A stretch of 64,000 bases of DNA from Cladopsammia gracilis (taxonomy: Eukaryota > Cnidaria > Anthozoa > Scleractinia > Dendrophylliidae): positions 62,001 to 126,000 of the forward strand of contig JAJGOT010000899.1 of the NCBI GenBank assembly GCA_022457155.1, read 5' to 3'. Positions 44,899 to 56,648 of the stretch are shown piece by piece (within the stretch, counting starts at the first letter, position 1; each line of letters starts with the position of its first letter). The translations under genes were made by a program, and so were the position numbers. A model generated the notes under the pieces. It worked only from the letters and a program-made list of their open reading frames with translations. It did not search any database and had not been told where the DNA came from.

Positions 44899-45771
44899 TT
44901 AACTAGGACCAGCCTGGATTTCTAGTAAATAACCTGGTATGTTGTCTGCGTTATAAGAGGTTCCTCTGATAAACAGCTTCCCTTTCTTGATGTATGCCGG
45001 AGTGATCTTATTTTTGGCGTTACGTAGGGCTTTGGATAATTTCTTTTGCTCTTCAGCTGTTTCGTATGCATAGTCGGGTACTAGGATTACATTTTGGTGG
45101 TTTGGTGTGCTTGCTAGCTCTTTTCTTTTGTGCCATTGGTCGTTTCTGGATTCTCGGTTGGTGAAACGTGCGATGATAGCTCGAGGTTTTCCGTCTTCTC
45201 TTTGTTTCCCAGTTCGATGAACTGCGTGGAACTCAATTCTGTCTGCATTAGGCATGTCTACGGCTTTCATAACTTCTTTCACTAATTCCTTGCAGTCTTC
45301 ATCTTGACTCTCAGGTATGTTAAGCAGGCGTATGTTTTCTCTTCGCGTGTAGTTTTCTAACTTGATAGCTCTTTGTTTCTGGGAGATTACTTCAGCGTTG
45401 AGGCGTGCGTTTTCTTGTGTTACTTCCACTTCCAACTCGTTGCTCTGTTTCTGTTGAACTTTTAACGCTTCAATTTCAACCCAGGCAGCATCCAAGGACT
45501 TTCTTAGATCACCAATTTCAGTTTTCAACGGTGAAATCTGGCTATTGACTTCGAGGCGAAGCTTGTTGATTTCACTCATGGCAATGGCGAAGTTGCTGTC
45601 CAAAGATTGTTGTATGTTTTCGAGCTTCTGCATAATATTTTCAAGTGAAGATTCGAGATTTGGCGAATCTGGTTCATTGGAACTTGTACTCGACTCTCTT
45701 ATTCTTTTGCTGGCATTCATAGTTAATTTTTGTCGATAAAAAGCCAACGAAGTTGCCGGAGCGTGTTTCAC
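44899..45771 (-). CDS. L1-type LINE ORF1 protein, intact, without ORF2
   Basis: The open frame is 290 codons; the more likely start is the second Met at 45720 (MNASKRIRESSTSSNEPDSP). A long coiled coil (SLENIMQKLENIQQSLDSNF to QKQRAIKLENYT) is followed by an RRM-like domain, RRENIRLLNIPES, and a C-terminal domain, VHRTGKQREDGKPRAI, ARFTNRESRNDQWHKRKEL and ILVPDYAYETAEEQKKL. This is the order of L1/Tx1 ORF1p, an RNA-binding chaperone that trimerises through the coiled coil. No frameshift or stop. The downstream ORF2 is absent: 44899 leads into a short AT-rich stretch and the palindrome. It could be a HAL1-like unit or a retained gene. Confidence 0.8.
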   Translation of the reverse strand: MKHAPATSLAFYRQKLTMNASKRIRESSTSSNEPDSPNLESSLENIMQKLENIQQSLDSNFAIAMSEINKLRLEVNSQISPLKTEIGDLRKSLDAAWVEIEALKVQQKQSNELEVEVTQENARLNAEVISQKQRAIKLENYTRRENIRLLNIPESQDEDCKELVKEVMKAVDMPNADRIEFHAVHRTGKQREDGKPRAIIARFTNRESRNDQWHKRKELASTPNHQNVILVPDYAYETAEEQKKLSKALRNAKNKITPAYIKKGKLFIRGTSYNADNIPGYLLEIQAGPS

Positions 45772-46935
45772 ACATATTGATACGATAAATTCTTCTGCCT
45801 AGCTCCTGCAGCTGACAAAAACAGAGGTTCGTTGACTGAAACAGCAAGGACACCTCCCACAGATTGTACATGGTCTTGTACCAGCCTTTGAGCAACGAAC
45901 GAGCGCTCTTTAAGGTTCTCAACTTTCAGCTGCTTATTGACTGAGAATCCTCTTTCGACACTGGCTTGGCCATGTGATAATATCAGTAGGTCTGCTGCTA
46001 CTTTCCACAATGATTGGTAGCTTTGCTTCTGTTCCATGTGAAGATACAAAAAGGAATCAAGTCTATCATTGTTAGGATCATAGTCTTTGAACTCTGATGG
46101 AGAAGAGGGGACTTTTGTAATGAATTGTCTAAATAGTTCCAAAAGGAAATCACAGTCACCTTCCAGAACTTTCCTAGCATTTTCAAGGGTAGTCCAAACT
46201 CTTTTGAATTTTGTGATGGAAACATCATGGTCACTCAGCATGTTCCTTGGATCTAAGCAAGATATATTTCTCACAAGGGAATACTAAATTGGTGCTTTGG
46301 CAATCAGTTTGTAAACTACTTTCACAAGAAACTCCTTGCATTCCATCTGAAACTGTGGTCTTGGAAGGGGAAGCATCAATGTTAGAATCAGCAGGGTCAA
46401 GTTTTGAGAGCTTCAATGGGGTTTTGGCTTCGCTGATAACAGCGTTCTTAATACATCTTCTCATTAATCCTCCAAGCATGCTGTACAGGTCTGTAGCTAG
46501 GAAAGGAAGCATTGGCTTGTCAGTTTGATAGACTGTCAAAGAAGGTGTCACTTGCTTGGTTACTGATAGGAAGAAAGCTGACTTTTGCAGTGGTAAAAGG
46601 ATATGCAACAAACTCTTGTACAGTTTGAAAGGATTTATTCTATGCCTGTGGATCTTTCCCTGCCATTACACTCTGAACATACTTGACAATAACGTCCCAC
46701 ATACTCTGTGTACGTTCTGCAACCAACTGTTTACCGAACTTCAAAGCAAACAATAAGCTGCCTGTTACTTTGGTGAAGTCCTCTCTCCTTGCTGGACTGT
46801 CCTAAAAAAGCCAGTTAAAGGTAGAGAATAACCTGTCCAATTGCCATCCTAATGCCACAGCACTATCCTTGAATGCTCCATGAAGAATGTATAACCCACA
46901 GCTGCCAATGTTCAGCATGTGGCTATTATGCTTTT
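45768..46935 (-). pseudogene. hAT-like transposase remnant
   Basis: Pieces in order on the minus strand: NIGSCGLYILHGAFKDSAVA, DSPARREDFTKVTG, AERTQSMWDVIVKYV, YQTDKPMLPFLATDLYSMLG, then at the C-terminus LWKVAADLLILSHGQASVERGF and SVNKQLKVENLKERS. The C-terminal block corresponds to the hAT dimerisation region. The copy is scattered over frames with stops and lies directly upstream of the LINE ORF1 start, overlapping it by 4 bp. Confidence 0.65.
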
Positions 46936-47358
46936 TTCACCTCATCAGTCAGCATACTATAAATTTTCCAACTGACATTGGTCCATCCATTGACAGCTAG
47001 TGAGAGAAAAAATTCTTGTAATATAGAATTTCATTTCTTGCACTATGCCCCAGCCTTTGTGCCACTGTCCAACGGGTCCGAGACACAAAATGAACAAATC
47101 ACGTACGCATTGGAATTGTGAAGATTTGCAATGAAAAAAGTGTTGATAATTTATACTTTAAAGGGGAGAAAACCAAGTAAGGTGTTTCATTTCTATTGAA
47201 TAGAGTTTTTCTCTATCCGCTGTTTTTCAAAGGCCTCTGTGTTTCAGCGACTGAGCACATTATCATATTATGAATGAGGTCACCGTAGCGTTAAATTGTT
47301 ACATATTGTAATTTTTTGTCGCTGATTATTTGGTCTCGAATAATATAATACGAGCAAA

Positions 47359-48470
47359 ATGATTCCACCACTACCAACATTTATTTTTTCAATTCTTGCC
47401 TTTGTGGTAGAATATTTACCCATTTTACAGGCTACATTTTTTCGTGGAATTATTCCTCCGCCTCCCCTACCACTCAAAGCTTTTTTGGCAGTTATTGAAC
47501 AATTTCTTAACCTCTGTTCACGACTGATTGTTCCAATCCATGTGATTATCAGACGTCACTACGATGGAAATCGTTGGGTGATACCTGTGGAGCAAAGCGT
47601 GTGGAATACACTGGTCATACGTCCTGGCCATACACTTCTGGCTTTTAACAGGCGAGAGCCCAGGTAGTTTAACGCGAGTTTCGAAAGAATTGGTCCTGAC
47701 AACAAAGTGCACGTGCAAAACCCTTGGAATCCACATAGGCGTGTGAGAAGAATGCGTCCCAATGCTCTTGCCTTCATGACAGGATTCTACTTACATTTAT
47801 ATGGCTATGACAATACCACACTAACTACTCTCCGACAGATGTTCAGTGTGTCGGCAAGCAATATATATGACACGGTCTTCACAATTGTTCCACTTTTATT
47901 CGAACATTACGTTGATAGATACGTGACATGGAACGAGTAAGATTCATGGACTAATCAACACGGGGAATTCGAGGAGTTTCCAGACGCCATGGGAGCTATT
48001 GATGCATTCCCCATCCAAATTAGCAGGCCCACAGGTGATGCCCAGCATTTATACTATAGACGAGACCGAGGATATCATTTCCTCAATTTTCACGTTGTCA
48101 TAGACAGTAATGGTTTTTACCAGTTTTCAGGTATCTGGGACATGGGACATGTGACTGATGCGGACTGATGCACCTGCCGAACATGGGCTACGAGCAGCAG
48201 CTTCACCTCCCCCGCAACACCTATCTTCCAGTTAACCTGCTAGTGACACCGTTCCGGAGACCAAGACGAGGCAGACCAGATGGTATATGCTATCGCGCAA
48301 ACCTAGAGTTAGGGAGGACAAGGATTAGGGATGCAAGAGTATATCGTGCTGTACCGGGACAGTCTGGTAGATATCGAGGGCATAGATATTTTGTACCTGC
48401 TGTTGTGAACGTTGTCCTTGCAATTAATCGACGCCGTCAATTGATAAGAAATATCAGGTTGACATTTTAG
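47359..48470 (+). pseudogene. Harbinger-type DDE transposase remnant
   Basis: Frame pieces: MIPPLPTFIFSILAFVVEYL, NALAFMTGFYLHLYGYDNTT, TLRQMFSVSASNIYDTVF, then MGAIDAFPIQISRPTGDAQ (first Asp), YYRRDRGYHFLNFHVVIDSN, GHVTDAD (second Asp region), NTYLPVNLLVTPFRR (the expected third-acid position before Y-P reads Asn), and ELGRTRIRDARVYRAV with INRRRQLIRNI. The order fits a DDE_4/Harbinger transposase of about 380 residues. Stops at 47667 and 47938 and a shift near 48166 break it. Confidence 0.65.
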
Positions 48471-49207
48471 TTCATGAAATGTAAACAATGACCTTGAGTC
48501 ATCAGTTATCATTTAATTTCAGATCAGTCCAGAATAATGTGAAATGTGAAGAGGCGGTGAGCGAGAATATCAGACTTAAATAAACCAACTAGTGGGCAAT
48601 CACAAATCCTGCACTCTGATTGGCTAAGCTACTTCTAGGCTATATGTCAGCCTACTGTAGCTCCGAAAATGATCAAACATCAACCTTAGTCCAAGCTGTC
48701 CTCCTTTTAAAACCTGTGGTGAAAAGTGAACGAGAGGGCCTAATAAACCCACCGCCACAGGGAACCCATCAGAAAGCCAGGGACTGATCAAAAATAATTG
48801 TTTTAAAGGTCTAATTTATCAAAGGAAAGAATTACTTTTAGTAGTTTTCTCACTACCTTTTCCCATTATTTCTGAATGTCAAAATTTGGCCAACTAGTTG
48901 GTTGATACTAAAACAATAGCCCATTTGTGGTAGATGACTCAATTGTTACTAAAATCATATAGTCGTATCTGGAGAAATAAAACTGAACAACTGACCTCAG
49001 TCTAAGATATGTTTATTTTGCTCACATGTTTATGGATAGGCTGAGTGTGGCTATGACAGTAAGACTAACTGAAACGCGTTTTATCTAAACTTGAAACATT
49101 AACGTGAATATGGCACGCAATATTGATGTTCAAATTTCGCTGACCCATAATTTGAGTTCTTGAGTAACTAACAATGTCTCACGGGAGTCAATTCTTGCGT
49201 TCAGCGG

Positions 49208-50382
49208 CTAGTCTGTAGATTCATCACTGTCACTCGACAACTGGGATGATAACTCCAATCCCTGGCTCTGGGCGCTTTCTTTTAAATATTTCATGTGTAG
49301 CTTTGCGGCTTCTAAACCTAGCGCCATCAGATTCCCATTCCATTTGGTCAACTTGAGTCACTTTGGCAGTGCTTTCTCACGTTCTTTGGATTTCCCCTTT
49401 GACACCTTTTTTGTTTTTCAGTGCTGCCGGAATAGCACCAGCTAGAGGCTGTTGCTCAGTGTCACTGCCATCGGCTGCACTTAGATCATCTACATCAAAT
49501 ATTGCTGCAGCTGCCTCGACCTGTTCTTCATTTCCTACACTCAATCCTCTGGGACACTCAACAACTTCATCCAAATTGGCGGCTTAGTGCTCTTCTAAGT
49601 TTGAAGGGTCGCTACAATCGTGGTCAAAACTAGTTGAAACATACGAACATTTTTAATGAAAATCGAATGTCTAACATTTGTTTTTTCTAGAAACTATAGA
49701 AATCGCCCCCACCCCTCCCCCTGTTCAATGTTGCTCCGGAAGAGTGTCGTTGCATTACAGCAATTTGCAGGCTAAAACAACATTGGTAAACGGGAGGCGG
49801 GACTCGAAATTTTAGCAGATGGTTTGCGAAAGTCTAAAATTTCCCGAAAAACGCGCGTATGTTTCAACAGTTTTGACTACGATTGTAGCTTCAGCTTGTT
49901 TGTTGGTTTTCATCGCAAGAATGGCATTTTCAGCTGTCACACTTGGTCCTGGATGAATTACATTTCTCTCCTCTCTCGCTCTTATTTCTTGTGAATTCTT
50001 GACTTTGCGCCCAATATTGCCAAGCCTGCTTCAACTACTTTTGATTCCTTCCCCCTGAACGGCACACTCGTACTTCTTAGCAACGTCGAGAGGCAAGAGC
50101 TCTTTGTGACGAGCAATAAAGGACAGGATTTGCTTCCAATCATTCCCCTTCTGTTCCACAGCTTGTCTGTAAAGGGTACAGTCAGCCTCAGTTATTGCAT
50201 TCTTTCTCTGTCCAGTTTTCTTTTGCTTTTTCTGGCCTTCAAAAGCGAAAAAAGTACCATTTTAAAACCAGTTAATATTTTAAGTTATCTGCGCGATAGG
50301 CTATTTTATAGAAACTGTTTTGAAGGTCCTTACCTGCGAAATAGCACTCAAATAAATAATCGGGATCTTGTTCTTCCAACAT
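49208..50382 (-). pseudogene. Myb/SANT-like partner gene of the Harbinger-like element
   Basis: Exon 1 (50334-50382) encodes MLEEQDPDYLFECYFA; donor GTAAGG, phase 1. Exon 2 starts at 50231 after GGCCAG, in matching phase, and encodes NAITEADCTLYRQAVEQKGN and DWKQILSFIARHKELLPLD, a SANT/Myb-like helical domain, to a stop near 50037. Coding-like sequence resumes in other frames (AENAILAMKTNKQAEAT) up to the MITE at 49885. The C-terminal segment TKWNGNLMALGLEAAKLHM ends at TAG 49208-49210. In Harbinger elements the Myb-like protein helps nuclear import and DNA binding of the transposase. Broken here by the MITE and frameshifts. Confidence 0.55.
49615..49885. mobile_element. 271-bp MITE inside the Myb-like gene (TA duplication)
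   Basis: TIRs of about 32 bp begin CAATCGTGGTCAAAACTAGT and are mirrored on the right (AGTTTTGACTACGATTG), between TA at 49613-49614 and 49886-49887. The inner palindrome CCCCCACCCCTCCCCCTGTT...CAACATTGG...GGGAGGCGGG matches the plan of the element at 26769-27032. Confidence 0.8.
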
Positions 50383-50586
50383 TCTACAACGTCACAAGGA
50401 AACTAAATAAATTATAAAACACAGCACGTTCATGCTTCACTTGTTTTAGCTCGTGCCCAATGAACAGTAATTAGCACGTTGACAGGTCCTTTGTCCGATT
50501 ATCGTAATTTGCATGTGAAAAAACATACCCTTTGTTTTTTAGACTTAAAACAGAGGATACAGAAAAACTCTAATACAATTCCCAAT

Positions 50587-50640
50587 AGAGTTTTTCTGTA
50601 TCCTCTGTTTTTTATTGCAAAAAACAGAGCCTTCTAACAT
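50587..50640 (+). repeat. 5' end of a second copy of the Harbinger-like TIR
   Basis: AATAGAGTTTTTCTGTATCC starts 12 bp after the first element ends, so the two TIRs create a 30-bp-arm palindrome (50541-50618). The inner part runs into GCAAAAAACAGAGCC. The matching distal end was not found, so this copy is partial or solo. Confidence 0.6.
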
Positions 50641-51420
50641 GCAGATGTGTGTAAATGTATGCAAATTAGTCGTAGCTGATCTCAAATGTGTATTGCACGT
50701 GCATTTTTAAGATTTAAAATTCAACAGCTAACACTGTCGGTCGCAACGTGGACGTCGACATGGAACCGGACGGAGATGAAATGTTTGATCTCCATTTTAG
50801 ATCAAGTAAGAGCTTATAAACTGCAAAACATATATACTGTTTTCTGAATTTTTTTAAATTTCCTTACAAGTGCATCATAACGGAATATGTTCAATATCAT
50901 TTATGTTTCGATTTCAGAAAAGCCGAGAAAATCAGGCAAAGAGATAAAGCAAAGAAATAACACTATTACCAAGTAAGAGATGCTTTTGTATTGAAAAGGA
51001 ATGACCAAAAAAGAGAACGACTGGAAAGAACTTTTGAAGTTTTTTTGATGAACACAGATATTTTAAGCTCTGACCTTAGGGAGGAATATGAGGTGGCTTT
51101 GCAACAAATTAACAACAGAGGTGGTGAAGCCCATCTGTAATCGCTTAAGGCTGGTTCTCATATAATCGTCCCGGTCGTCTGAGTCGTTTCAAAAGTTTTT
51201 TGCAAGCAACTCAGATGGTCGGGACAAATCAAGCGATTTGGGTTCTCATATGATCGTTCCCGGTTGTCCGGAACGTCAATAGCGCGGTCATAAACTGGAT
51301 CCAACAACATGTTTTGGGCACGGGAATCGTAAATCACAGGAAAATTTTCCAAAAAAAAACATCAATGGTATAGTGAATGGGAAATTGCCAATTACCATTA
51401 ATGAAAAAGTTGGACAACTC
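50641..51420. other. Spacer with a possible MITE fragment
   Basis: At 51150-51270 the phrase GGTTCTCATAT(A/G)ATCGT occurs twice 90 bp apart, as in the end of a hAT-like MITE. No gene is assigned. Confidence 0.35.
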
Positions 51421-51975
51421 CCATTAATGTTTTCTTTGTAACTTCACATTAATGTTTAACTGGAATCCCATAAATGGTTATAGTATCAAATTACTCTAAT
51501 GGTAATTCATTTAAACATTTGTGAAATACCCATTAAACATAGATGTTAAACCAAAGAAACAATACTGTTTCTTGTTCTTTAACATTCTTGTTATTTGAAT
51601 TTACCATTATTGGGAACTTAACAATTCCCAGGGAAAAACATTAATGTTTTCAAGAAATCCCACGTTGGTTAGTACCAAATTCCTCTTAATGGTAATTCAT
51701 TTAAACATTCTATGTAATGTCCATTAAACACTGATGGAAAACCAAAGAAACAATTAACTGTTTCTTGTTGTTTAACATTCTTGTAATTTGAATTTACCAT
51801 TATTGGAAACTTAACAATTCCCGGGGAAAAAACATTAATGTTTTCAGGAAATCCATGTTGGTTAGTACCAAATTCCTCTTAATGATAATTCATTTAAACA
51901 TTCTGTGTAATGTCCATTAAACACTGATGGAAAACCAAAGAAACAATACTGTTTCTTGTTGTTTAACGTTCTTGT
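51421..51975. repeat. 193-bp tandem repeat, about 3 copies
   Basis: Anchors TTGGTTAGTACCAAATTCCT at 51664 and 51857 (diverged copy at 51471), ACCAAAGAAACAAT and GAACTTAACAATTCCC recur with a period of 193 bp. Each unit carries ATTAATGTTTT-type words. The last two copies are closer to each other than to the first. Confidence 0.85.
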
Positions 51976-53029
51976 ATTTTGAAAATATTAAATTTAATGC
52001 CTTTAACAGAGATAAAATAAACATACCTTGAATCTTAAAGATGTTTTACTACTCTTTGAGCAAAACAAAAATAAAAAAAATTATCACACTGTTGGCACAC
52101 TGCATAACATGAGAGAAGACTGACAACGTTTGGACAAAGAAACATTTTATTCTACAAAAGACAACTGCTGCCAACACCTGCAAGACCATGAAAATTGATA
52201 ACAGTAGTGGAGCTTGTGAGGTGAATAATAACTCATTTTACCTGTGGAGAATCACGCAGATACATCACAATAATATGAAACACAACAGAACAATACTACC
52301 CATGTAAAAAGTCAGGCGGGATCAAGGCGGGATCCCACCATTCCCACCCAGGATCCCAGGTGGGATTGGCGGGATCCCGCCTTTGCTGGCACCATGTACA
52401 TGTCTCATGTAATTGTATAAGAACTTTAAAAAACTTTGCTTGAAAATATCATCGGTATATTAAGTCTGTGCATCTCATAGAATTTATTGGGTTGCTCATA
52501 AGAGACTTCCCAATTTATTGGAATCAAAGCTTATTACAATGGGTACACTTTTCAAGTTTAACATTCACTGTCTCCAATGAAAGCTTAAATGAAATATATC
52601 CTTTGGCTACCTGCTTATCTCAAGCCATAAAATGTTTAGACAATAATTATGACAACTCAAGTTTCTTACTTTTCTGATTCAGGTTTTACCAGTGTTTGTA
52701 TAATGTTCCATTCACTGAGTTTTCATAATAAATAAACATTTCTTTATCATTTATTATCAATAGCCTATAATTTCAGAAATCCAGTAAACCTTTAATGTTA
52801 AGTTCAAACATAAACAGAAGAATATATATTAGCCAGATTACCTTAAGTTCTTACATACATGCATGTGTACATGCAGTCAACAATCTTGTATGCATGGTCC
52901 TGATCCTGTTACAATCATTTAGTTACTTCAATTTCACAGTAAAAATCCATTTAATCCAAACCTTTAGAAGAAGAATTAATCTCTTCAATATACCCTTGGA
53001 CTTGTTTAAGCAATTCCTAGTTCTTATTT
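51976..53029. other. AT-rich spacer with a small palindrome cluster
   Basis: 52315-52381 contains GGCGGGATC and its complement in several overlapping copies around GGATCCCAGG. The open frame 52468-52677 looks like chance. Confidence 0.4.
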
Positions 53030-53171
53030 TTAACGGGATGTCAAAGATTTGAAAGAGAATGGCTTCCACAGCCGCCATCTTGCTTTTGAAACATGAGAAA
53101 TGGCCGAGTAAACCTGGGGAGAGTGAGCCAGCAGTCAGCAATTTTAGCCTATAGAGCGGGCACTGTAGCAC
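53030..53171 (-). other. Possible first exon (ATGGCGGCTGTGG...)
   Basis: A minus-strand frame begins MAAVEAILFQIFDIPLKIRT with a good ATGGCGG start near 53080, and could splice at GTTTGG near 52963. No downstream exon was recognised. Low confidence. Confidence 0.2.
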
Positions 53172-53272
53172 TCAAAAAATCGTTTTTTGGTGAAAATTCA
53201 AATTCTGGAAGAAAAGTGATGTCAAAAAGAAGCTAAAGAACACAAAAAACTAAAACCATTCTAGTCTGGTTT

Positions 53273-56200
53273 TTAAAGAACACAAAAAACTGGTTTTAGT
53301 TTTTTTATGTCATTTCTGGAGACATTGTCACTGTCACTGTCAATTTTCACAAACCTTCGTTCTACCAGTGCTTGTGCAACACAATTAATTAAATAATTTT
53401 TGTCTTTCTTGAGTGTCTTTAAACCCAGGACCTTTGCCGAGGATTGCAACTGGCTTCTGCTAATGTCAGACAACCTGACGGCATTGTATACCACACATAT
53501 GATCAACTTGGCTGTATCATCTGGAAGACCTACAAGAAGGAAACAAAATAGTTGCTAAATACATTAAATCACAAAAATTGAGGGAAATCCAGTATGATAC
53601 TGTATATAGGAACTAGGCTTACTGGCAATATTTTATGCCTTCAAATACAGTAAAAAACAAACCTTTATACGAGTTTAAGTAACTAAGGCACAAGCAAATT
53701 GCAATTAGGAAAAATAATTAGGAAAGGCTGCCTACATTTACTCTGTTAATTGAGAAATGTAGTGCAACTAAAAATGGCAGGCAAGCAAGGAAGGATACTG
53801 GTTGCATGCAGAGATCCACTCACCCACAAAAATATTGCATGAGGCTAGCAAATTTTAATGGCAGACCTACATGTAGTTACTTATCTTGTAGTGCAGTCAC
53901 AGACAATAAGGGGCTTGAAAATCTAGTGAGAATGTTTGAGCTATACGTTCTTGGACAACTTGGCCTTTAAAAGTCTCCAATTTACAAGCCTTATAAAGGG
54001 CTATCACATCCCTGACAAGTGCATTTTCATGTTACATAACCATAAAAATAACATTTACTTGATTCATCTGCTGGTTCTTTATTTGTTGGGGAATCTGTAC
54101 TAGATCTAGAGCTGGGTGAATTCTTCTCCTTATGGGTTGAAGGGGTAGCCGGTGCACTTCTGTCACCATCTTCACCTGACAGTACTTGGTTTGGGTCGCT
54201 TTGAACAATGAGAGTTATTGTCAGACTCGTCATGATCATTACTGCTGGAATCAGAAACAGAAACTGTATCTCCAGATTCCTCAGCCTGTCCCTCTGATAG
54301 GGACTCTGCAGAGGCACTGCTGCTGTTTTGAGAGGCAGTGTTTCGTTTTAGAGTCCGCTTGTCAGGCTGCAAATGCAAAAAGTGTTCTTAATGAAGTGGC
54401 ACATTAAAATTCAGCTCTTGTACATTAATGTCTTTTGTGGTTTGCTAAACAGTAATGCTTAGTGCTAGAAACTCGTCAATTCTGGGGTTCTCTAGCTCTC
54501 CTTTAAGAATTTTTTGACAATAATAATTACAGTGTACATGAAATATAATGTAATGTAAGTTTTAACAAATTTCACTGGTAACAGTCATTCCCTGCCAAAA
54601 TGCTTCAATTAAAAAGAATGCCTGCATGATGGGAAAGTATGTCGTCATATTTTTAAACAATGTTTTGCTGGTCACTTATAGCAAGATCACGATGTGTCGA
54701 CCCATTCTCTGTTGCAATTTAACTGTCATAGTGTATGGCTGCCAAAAGTTGCAAATTCACCGAGTTTTAAGTGCCAAAGAAGTTGGAAAAAGTTGATCTT
54801 ACCTTGGTATAGTCATGACCCTCCCGTAAGTGGCGTCGACGTTCATTTAACACATCCGAAATGTGCTGTTTGATTCCCTCCTTTCCAAAGTGTAATGGTT
54901 CAAAAATGCACTCACCCTCCAGTTCTTTAACCAGGTCATTAAACTCTTTTTGTGCTGTCTTGTTTTTGAATTTTGGGATATTATTGCCCGGCCATTTCTT
55001 TACAGCCGCAGTTCTGATAGCTTTCAGCCTAAAAAGAAAGGATTATGGTTCTTGATTGTTTGTTATACCCCCGCACATGACCCTCATTTTGAGGATAAAT
55101 TCAATGTGACGTTTACAATGAATTTAAGACCTTATCTTTTGGGTGTATGTTTAGAAGCATTTTGTGTGTCATATCACAACTCCAACACCGTGGATCAAAC
55201 CTGATCTCAAGTTTTGAATATGGACCACAAGACCACTGTACTTTCCTGAAAATAATTAAGTCAGCACTGACAATAGAAAGAGATGTTAACAGGAAGGGAA
55301 TTATATGCACCTATAAGCTACATCCTGGTGGGGTGACCCCAGAGAACCTTCGAGCAATTTGCCATATACACTGTATCAACAAATCCCCCTTGCTCATCCT
55401 GTGTGTGGGTGTATTCCCGGCTACTGCAAATGTGACCTAATCCCTCCATTCCTGGGCAAAAACTGGCTACAAAAAGGTGCATATCCCATGGGATGCCCAT
55501 TGATAACTGCATTCAGTTCATCCAACAAAAACATTTTGCAAATGAAATCAATTTAATTATATTATTTTTACATAAAGGAATTAATCACTTTTGTGTAGCG
55601 ACACTTACTTAGCTTTGTAGATTCGTTGGTTTAACCGAGACAGTGTCTTTAGGGCAGCCTTTGAAGGTTTTGATCTTGTTTTGTCAACAACCACAGGGCC
55701 GCGCTCGCAGCCATCAGTGACTTCGGTATTGACAAGACTTGACAACCTTAGTTGATCACCAACGGTTGTTAAGCCACAGGCTTCAAACTGTTCTGCAGTT
55801 GCCCTTTTGGCCATCATTACAAGCGCTCTGCTGTCAATGTTTTGACCTGTTTGTGAAGGATATAGCAATAAAATGAATGGTTCTTTGGCAGTAAATTAAA
55901 ATCACAATGGTTGCCAATATTAAGCTAGGCTCTACAACGACACTCAAGGTCTATATGTATGAAGTCAACGACGAAATGTTCAGTACAGTCTGGTCTGATT
56001 TCAATCACCGGATTTTGGGAGGAAAACTTAAAACGGATCAATTTTCCCCGATCAAAGCAGGTAAGAAATTTGGCGCCAAAAGAGTCTGCTATTGAATCCT
56101 CGTCAGTGAAGCTACGCGAAGAATTATGAATTTGCAAGATTTCTCGCCCAACTTAGAGACTGCAGGTTTTCTAGCACATCTCAAAAACCTAGTCTGTAAA

Positions 56201-56648
56201 GTGTTTTAGCTTTTAGGATCTAAATGTTTCAGAAATTTTAAGTCTTACTAGAACATTACGGCAAATTTTGACAAACAATGTCGGGTGTCGTCTTTCGCGC
56301 CAAAACCAAAGGGACTTCAACCAAAGAAGAGATCGAATAGTTTTTGCTGCAATGTCCAAAGTTTAATAGTTAAATCGCGGAAGGCAATATTGTAGGCTAA
56401 TGTGTGTCGATAGAAGTCATCAACAACTTAGTTTCAGGCAACATTCAAGCGAGAGGTAGACCTATGAAATCAAATACATGTAAGACTAACTTAAGCTTAC
56501 GTCGGGTCTGTATATGGCACGAATTAAGCTTACTCTTATCCACAAACTTTTCTGCGACTTCTTCGTTGAACTCCTTTTCTATAAACTCCTTTACCTCAGA
56601 AACATTCATTTCCTGAGCGGGAGGTTTCTTACTTTCGCTCACTTCCAT
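53273..56648 (-). CDS. SAM-domain protein, 5 exons (one frameshift)
   Basis: Exons: 56534-56648, 55609-55846, 54803-55028, 54059-54366, 53273-53520. Junction phases (1, 2, 0, 1) match on both sides of every intron, with GT/AG borders. Exon 1 (MEVSESKKPPAQEMNVSEVK) and exon 2 (SRALVMMAKRATAEQFEACG, LTTVGDQLRLSSLV) together form a SAM domain. Exon 3 encodes a conserved block, VKKWPGNNIPKF, and ISDVLNERRRHLREGHDYTK. Exon 4 is Ser/Asp-rich (SDSSSNDHDESDNNS). Exon 5 encodes AKLIICVVYNAVRLSDISRS and ends KLKPVFCVL. Exon 4 is 308 nt, one more than the flanking phases allow, so a single-base indel (real or assembly) lies within it. Homologous exons occur at 61261-61835. Function is unknown; SAM suggests protein oligomerisation. 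Confidence 0.75.

Larger units (their letters stand above)
47202..50571. mobile_element. PIF/Harbinger-like DNA transposon, 3.37 kb
   Basis: The left end AGAGTTTTTCTCTATCCGCT and the reverse complement of the right end (AGAGTTTTTCTGTATCCTCT) are inverted over about 26 bp with two mismatches. Both are preceded or followed by AAT (47199-47201, 50572-50574), a 3-bp duplication. Inside are a DDE transposase remnant on the plus strand and a convergent Myb/SANT-like gene on the minus strand, the two-gene arrangement of Harbinger elements. The usual TWA duplication is not seen, so the superfamily call is moderate. Confidence 0.65.

Noticed and set aside
51421..51975. CRISPR-like array
   Set aside because: The repeat unit is the whole 193 bp, with no short repeat separated by unique spacers, and the genome is clearly eukaryotic.
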